Assembly (NCBI GenBank): GCA_905215395.1
Contig: CAJMQA010000173.1
Location: forward strand, 1 to 7,418
DNA: 7,418 nucleotides
Direction of reading: 5' to 3'
Origin: an uncultured bacterium
Lineage (GTDB): Bacteria > Bacteroidota > Bacteroidia > Bacteroidales > Marinifilaceae
Within the stretch, counting starts at the first letter, position 1. Each line of letters opens with the position of its first letter. The notes beneath the pieces are model-generated. The model had not been told where the DNA came from and searched no databases. It saw only the letters and a program-made list of their open reading frames with translations. The translations under genes and the position numbers were made by a program. Positions 5,327-7,418 of this stretch are shown here, in pieces.

Positions 5327-7418
5327 TTAAAAATCAATATTCATTCTGTAACGATCTACTATCTCTAACAATTTTATACCGTAACGTTCCACCACTCTTT
5401 TCCCTATTCCCGGAATTTTCAATAAATCTTTGCCACTGGTCGGTAAAGTATTGGCTATCCCCAATAAAGCTTTCTGATGGAAAATCGTATACACAGGCAA
5501 ATTCTGACGGGCAGCCTCTTCTTTCCTCCATTCCCGTAAAATATGATACAACTTCGGATGCCGGACATCGCTCCCCACCTCCGTTTTGCCTGTATCTTTC
5601 TTTTTTCTGGACTTCGTTTTTTCTATCATAGCCTCCGCCCGGGCTTTTAAATATGTCTTCACTGAAAATCCCCCCATCACTGCATTCAAAGTCTGCAGCT
5701 TCAGATCCACCTCTTGTTGCAACCGAGCCAAAGCATCATCTACAGTCTTCCGGATCTCCTTATTATCGATTTCAGGCTGAGCACCTTCCAATAACTCTTC
5801 CAATTGTTTTTGGGTCTTTTCCTTAAAATACACTACACCTTTCTGTATCCTTTCCCGAATTTGTATATTTTGTTCATAATCCTCATACTCAAATATAAGA
5901 CGTTCAAGTTGAACCTGAAAACGTAATCCAACCTCCACCAATTCCGGCTGACAACGCTCCCGGACTACCCGGAAACGTTCCGTCAATTCAGGATATAATT
6001 TCCACAGATGCTCACCAAACACCCGCTGCACATACTGCAACCTCCTCAATATTGCCGAAAAATCAAATAACTCTTTCAGCAATTGCAGATAATAGAACCG
6101 CTTAGCATCAGCCAGCTGGAGTTGTCCCGGTTGATTCTGTTCTATATAATCGGAAAATTGCTTGACAGTACGGTCACTGATCAAAGCTTCGGCTCTCAAG
6201 GGAGATCTCAGCACCAATCCTTCTAAAGTCTTACAACGACTCAAAGCCACATATACCTGACCATGCGTAAAAGCAGCTCCTGCATCCACGACAGCCTTCT
6301 CGAATGTCAGTCCCTGACTTTTGTGAATGGTAATTGCCCAGGCTGCCTTAAGAGGATACTGGCGGAAACTACCTGTTACAGTCTCTGTTATCTCCCGGGT
6401 CTCTGCATCAATACTGTATTTAGTGTTGGTCCATTCCTCCGGAGTCACCGCAATGGCCTCCTTCTCATTCCCGCATCTGACCATAATATTATCTGCACTA
6501 ATGGCTGTAATACGTCCGATCTTTCCGTTATAGTAACGTTTTTCCGGAGAAGAATCATTTTTTATAAACATCACCTGTGCCCCCTTTTTCAACACCAGAT
6601 GTTGTTCCGTCGGAAAGGAATATTCCGGAAAATCATCTTTCACCTCTGCTTCATAAGTATAAGTCCGTTCCTCTAGTTGCTCCAGCTTTCGTTGATTGAT
6701 CTGCTGAGCCTGATAATTATGAGTAGTCAGAATAATATATCCTTCAGCATCATCGGGGTTAAAACCGGGAATATAACGTTTATTCAAAAGTTGCAGAGTG
6801 GCAGCATCCACCCGGTGATCCCGGATCCGGTTCAATAAACCGATGAAGGTTGCATCCGACTGTCTGTAAACATGCACCAATTCAATGCCTGCATAAGTGA
6901 CTGCCTGTAAAGCATGGCTGGAAAAGAAAAAAGGGGAATCATAATGCTCTTTCAACAAGCCCCACTCCTCTTCTTTGATCACAGGTGCCAATTGCTGTAA
7001 ATCTCCGATCATCAGCAATTGCACCCCTCCGAAAGGCCTAGTACGATCCTTATACCGGCAAAGTACATCACTGACTGCATCCAGTAAATCGGCACGTACC
7101 ATACTGATCTCATCAATCACCAATAAATCCATACTCCGGATGATATTGATCTTTTCCCGGCTGAATTTATTGGTAAAACGGTTTTCAGATTTTACTGTCT
7201 CAGTAGCTCCGGCAATATAAGGCCCAAAAGGTAATTGGAAAAAAGAATGAATTGTAACTCCGCCCGCATTAATTGCAGCGACACCAGTAGGTGCCAGAAC
7301 GATCATCCGTTTCGGAGAACGCCGCCTTAACTCGCACAAGAAAGTGGTCTTTCCTGTTCCAGCCTTTCCGGTCAAAAAAACACTGGTCCCGGTGTATTCC
7401 AGAAAATTAAATGCAAGT
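5327..7418 (-). CDS. PIF1-like SF1 DNA helicase with C-terminal HRDC domain, 5' end cut
   Basis: The frame is open to the right edge and reads AFNFLEYTGTSVFLTGKAGT before the end of Walker A, so the true start lies outside; a TTG at 7373-7375 inside this stretch is not the start. About 697 residues are present. Numbering from that TTG, the motifs are Walker A GKAGTGKTT (3-11), motif Ia APTGVAAINAGGVTIHSF (28-45), motif II VIDEISM (86-92), motif III MIGDLQQLAPV (122-132), a VYRQ arginine (169-172), motif V ITIHKSQGLTFEKAVVDAG (348-366) and motif VI VALSRCKTLEGL (376-387). A Gln/Glu/Lys-rich, probably helical region (about 410-600) follows. The C-terminus (about 605-676) looks like the HRDC nucleic-acid-binding domain of RecQ, including LLKIPGIGKRVVERYG. 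Family members unwind DNA 5' to 3' in replication and repair. It precedes the ROK gene by 13 nt. Confidence 0.92.
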   Translation of the reverse strand, partial: LAFNFLEYTGTSVFLTGKAGTGKTTFLCELRRRSPKRMIVLAPTGVAAINAGGVTIHSFFQLPFGPYIAGATETVKSENRFTNKFSREKINIIRSMDLLVIDEISMVRADLLDAVSDVLCRYKDRTRPFGGVQLLMIGDLQQLAPVIKEEEWGLLKEHYDSPFFFSSHALQAVTYAGIELVHVYRQSDATFIGLLNRIRDHRVDAATLQLLNKRYIPGFNPDDAEGYIILTTHNYQAQQINQRKLEQLEERTYTYEAEVKDDFPEYSFPTEQHLVLKKGAQVMFIKNDSSPEKRYYNGKIGRITAISADNIMVRCGNEKEAIAVTPEEWTNTKYSIDAETREITETVTGSFRQYPLKAAWAITIHKSQGLTFEKAVVDAGAAFTHGQVYVALSRCKTLEGLVLRSPLRAEALISDRTVKQFSDYIEQNQPGQLQLADAKRFYYLQLLKELFDFSAILRRLQYVQRVFGEHLWKLYPELTERFRVVRERCQPELVEVGLRFQVQLERLIFEYEDYEQNIQIRERIQKGVVYFKEKTQKQLEELLEGAQPEIDNKEIRKTVDDALARLQQEVDLKLQTLNAVMGGFSVKTYLKARAEAMIEKTKSRKKKDTGKTEVGSDVRHPKLYHILREWRKEEAARQNLPVYTIFHQKALLGIANTLPTSGKDLLKIPGIGKRVVERYGIKLLEIVDRYRMNIDF

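Noticed and set aside
6263..6676. Plus-strand open frame of 137 codons antisense to the helicase.
   Set aside because: The helicase frame carries clear motifs on both sides, so this is a shadow frame.
7373..7375. TTG as the start of the helicase.
   Set aside because: The frame continues to the window edge with family-typical sequence (EYTGTSVFLTGKAGTGKT), so the gene begins outside the window.

Overview
The window looks like chromosomal DNA of a Bacteroidota species, most likely order Bacteroidales. Four things point there: promoter-like TAnnTTTG boxes upstream of genes that lack clear Shine-Dalgarno sequences; a metal-dependent type KdsA with the FKGS-x-KANRSR signature usual in that group; a PIF1-type helicase carrying a C-terminal HRDC domain; and a CNNM/CBS/CorC protein. 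I cannot name a genus. Five of the six genes lie on the minus strand.

Left part (1-2587): the 3' end of a CorC/HlyC-type CBS protein gene on the plus strand converges on a minus-strand pair, rarA then kdsA (21-nt gap, so probably one transcript). A perfect 19-bp hairpin with a 3-nt loop sits exactly between the converging genes and includes the last codons of the CBS gene. RarA acts at stalled replication forks. KdsA makes KDO-8-phosphate for lipopolysaccharide, so the cell should be Gram-negative with KDO-containing LPS.

Middle (2588-3267): about 680 bp without a credible gene. It holds a candidate rarA promoter, a candidate terminator and, at 2732-3267, a compound inverted-repeat element. 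The element has outer repeats of about 14 bp and two long imperfect hairpins (2768-2927 and 3069-3250). Each hairpin is closed by its own perfect 19-bp stem. The two hairpins lie in opposite orientations but share a co-linear set of short blocks around the apex. This is the most unusual object in the window, and I do not recognise it as a named element.

Right part (3268-7418): a YhiM-type (DUF2776) multi-spanning inner-membrane protein whose sequence reads as five two-helix repeats; a ROK-fold sugar-kinase-like protein without the usual ROK cysteine cluster; and a PIF1-like helicase with a C-terminal HRDC domain, cut by the right window edge. Helicase and ROK genes are 13 nt apart and probably co-transcribed. 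yhiM follows after a hairpin and has its own candidate promoter. The genes look like ordinary housekeeping or accessory functions, and I see no defence system, CRISPR array, tRNA, rRNA or transposase.
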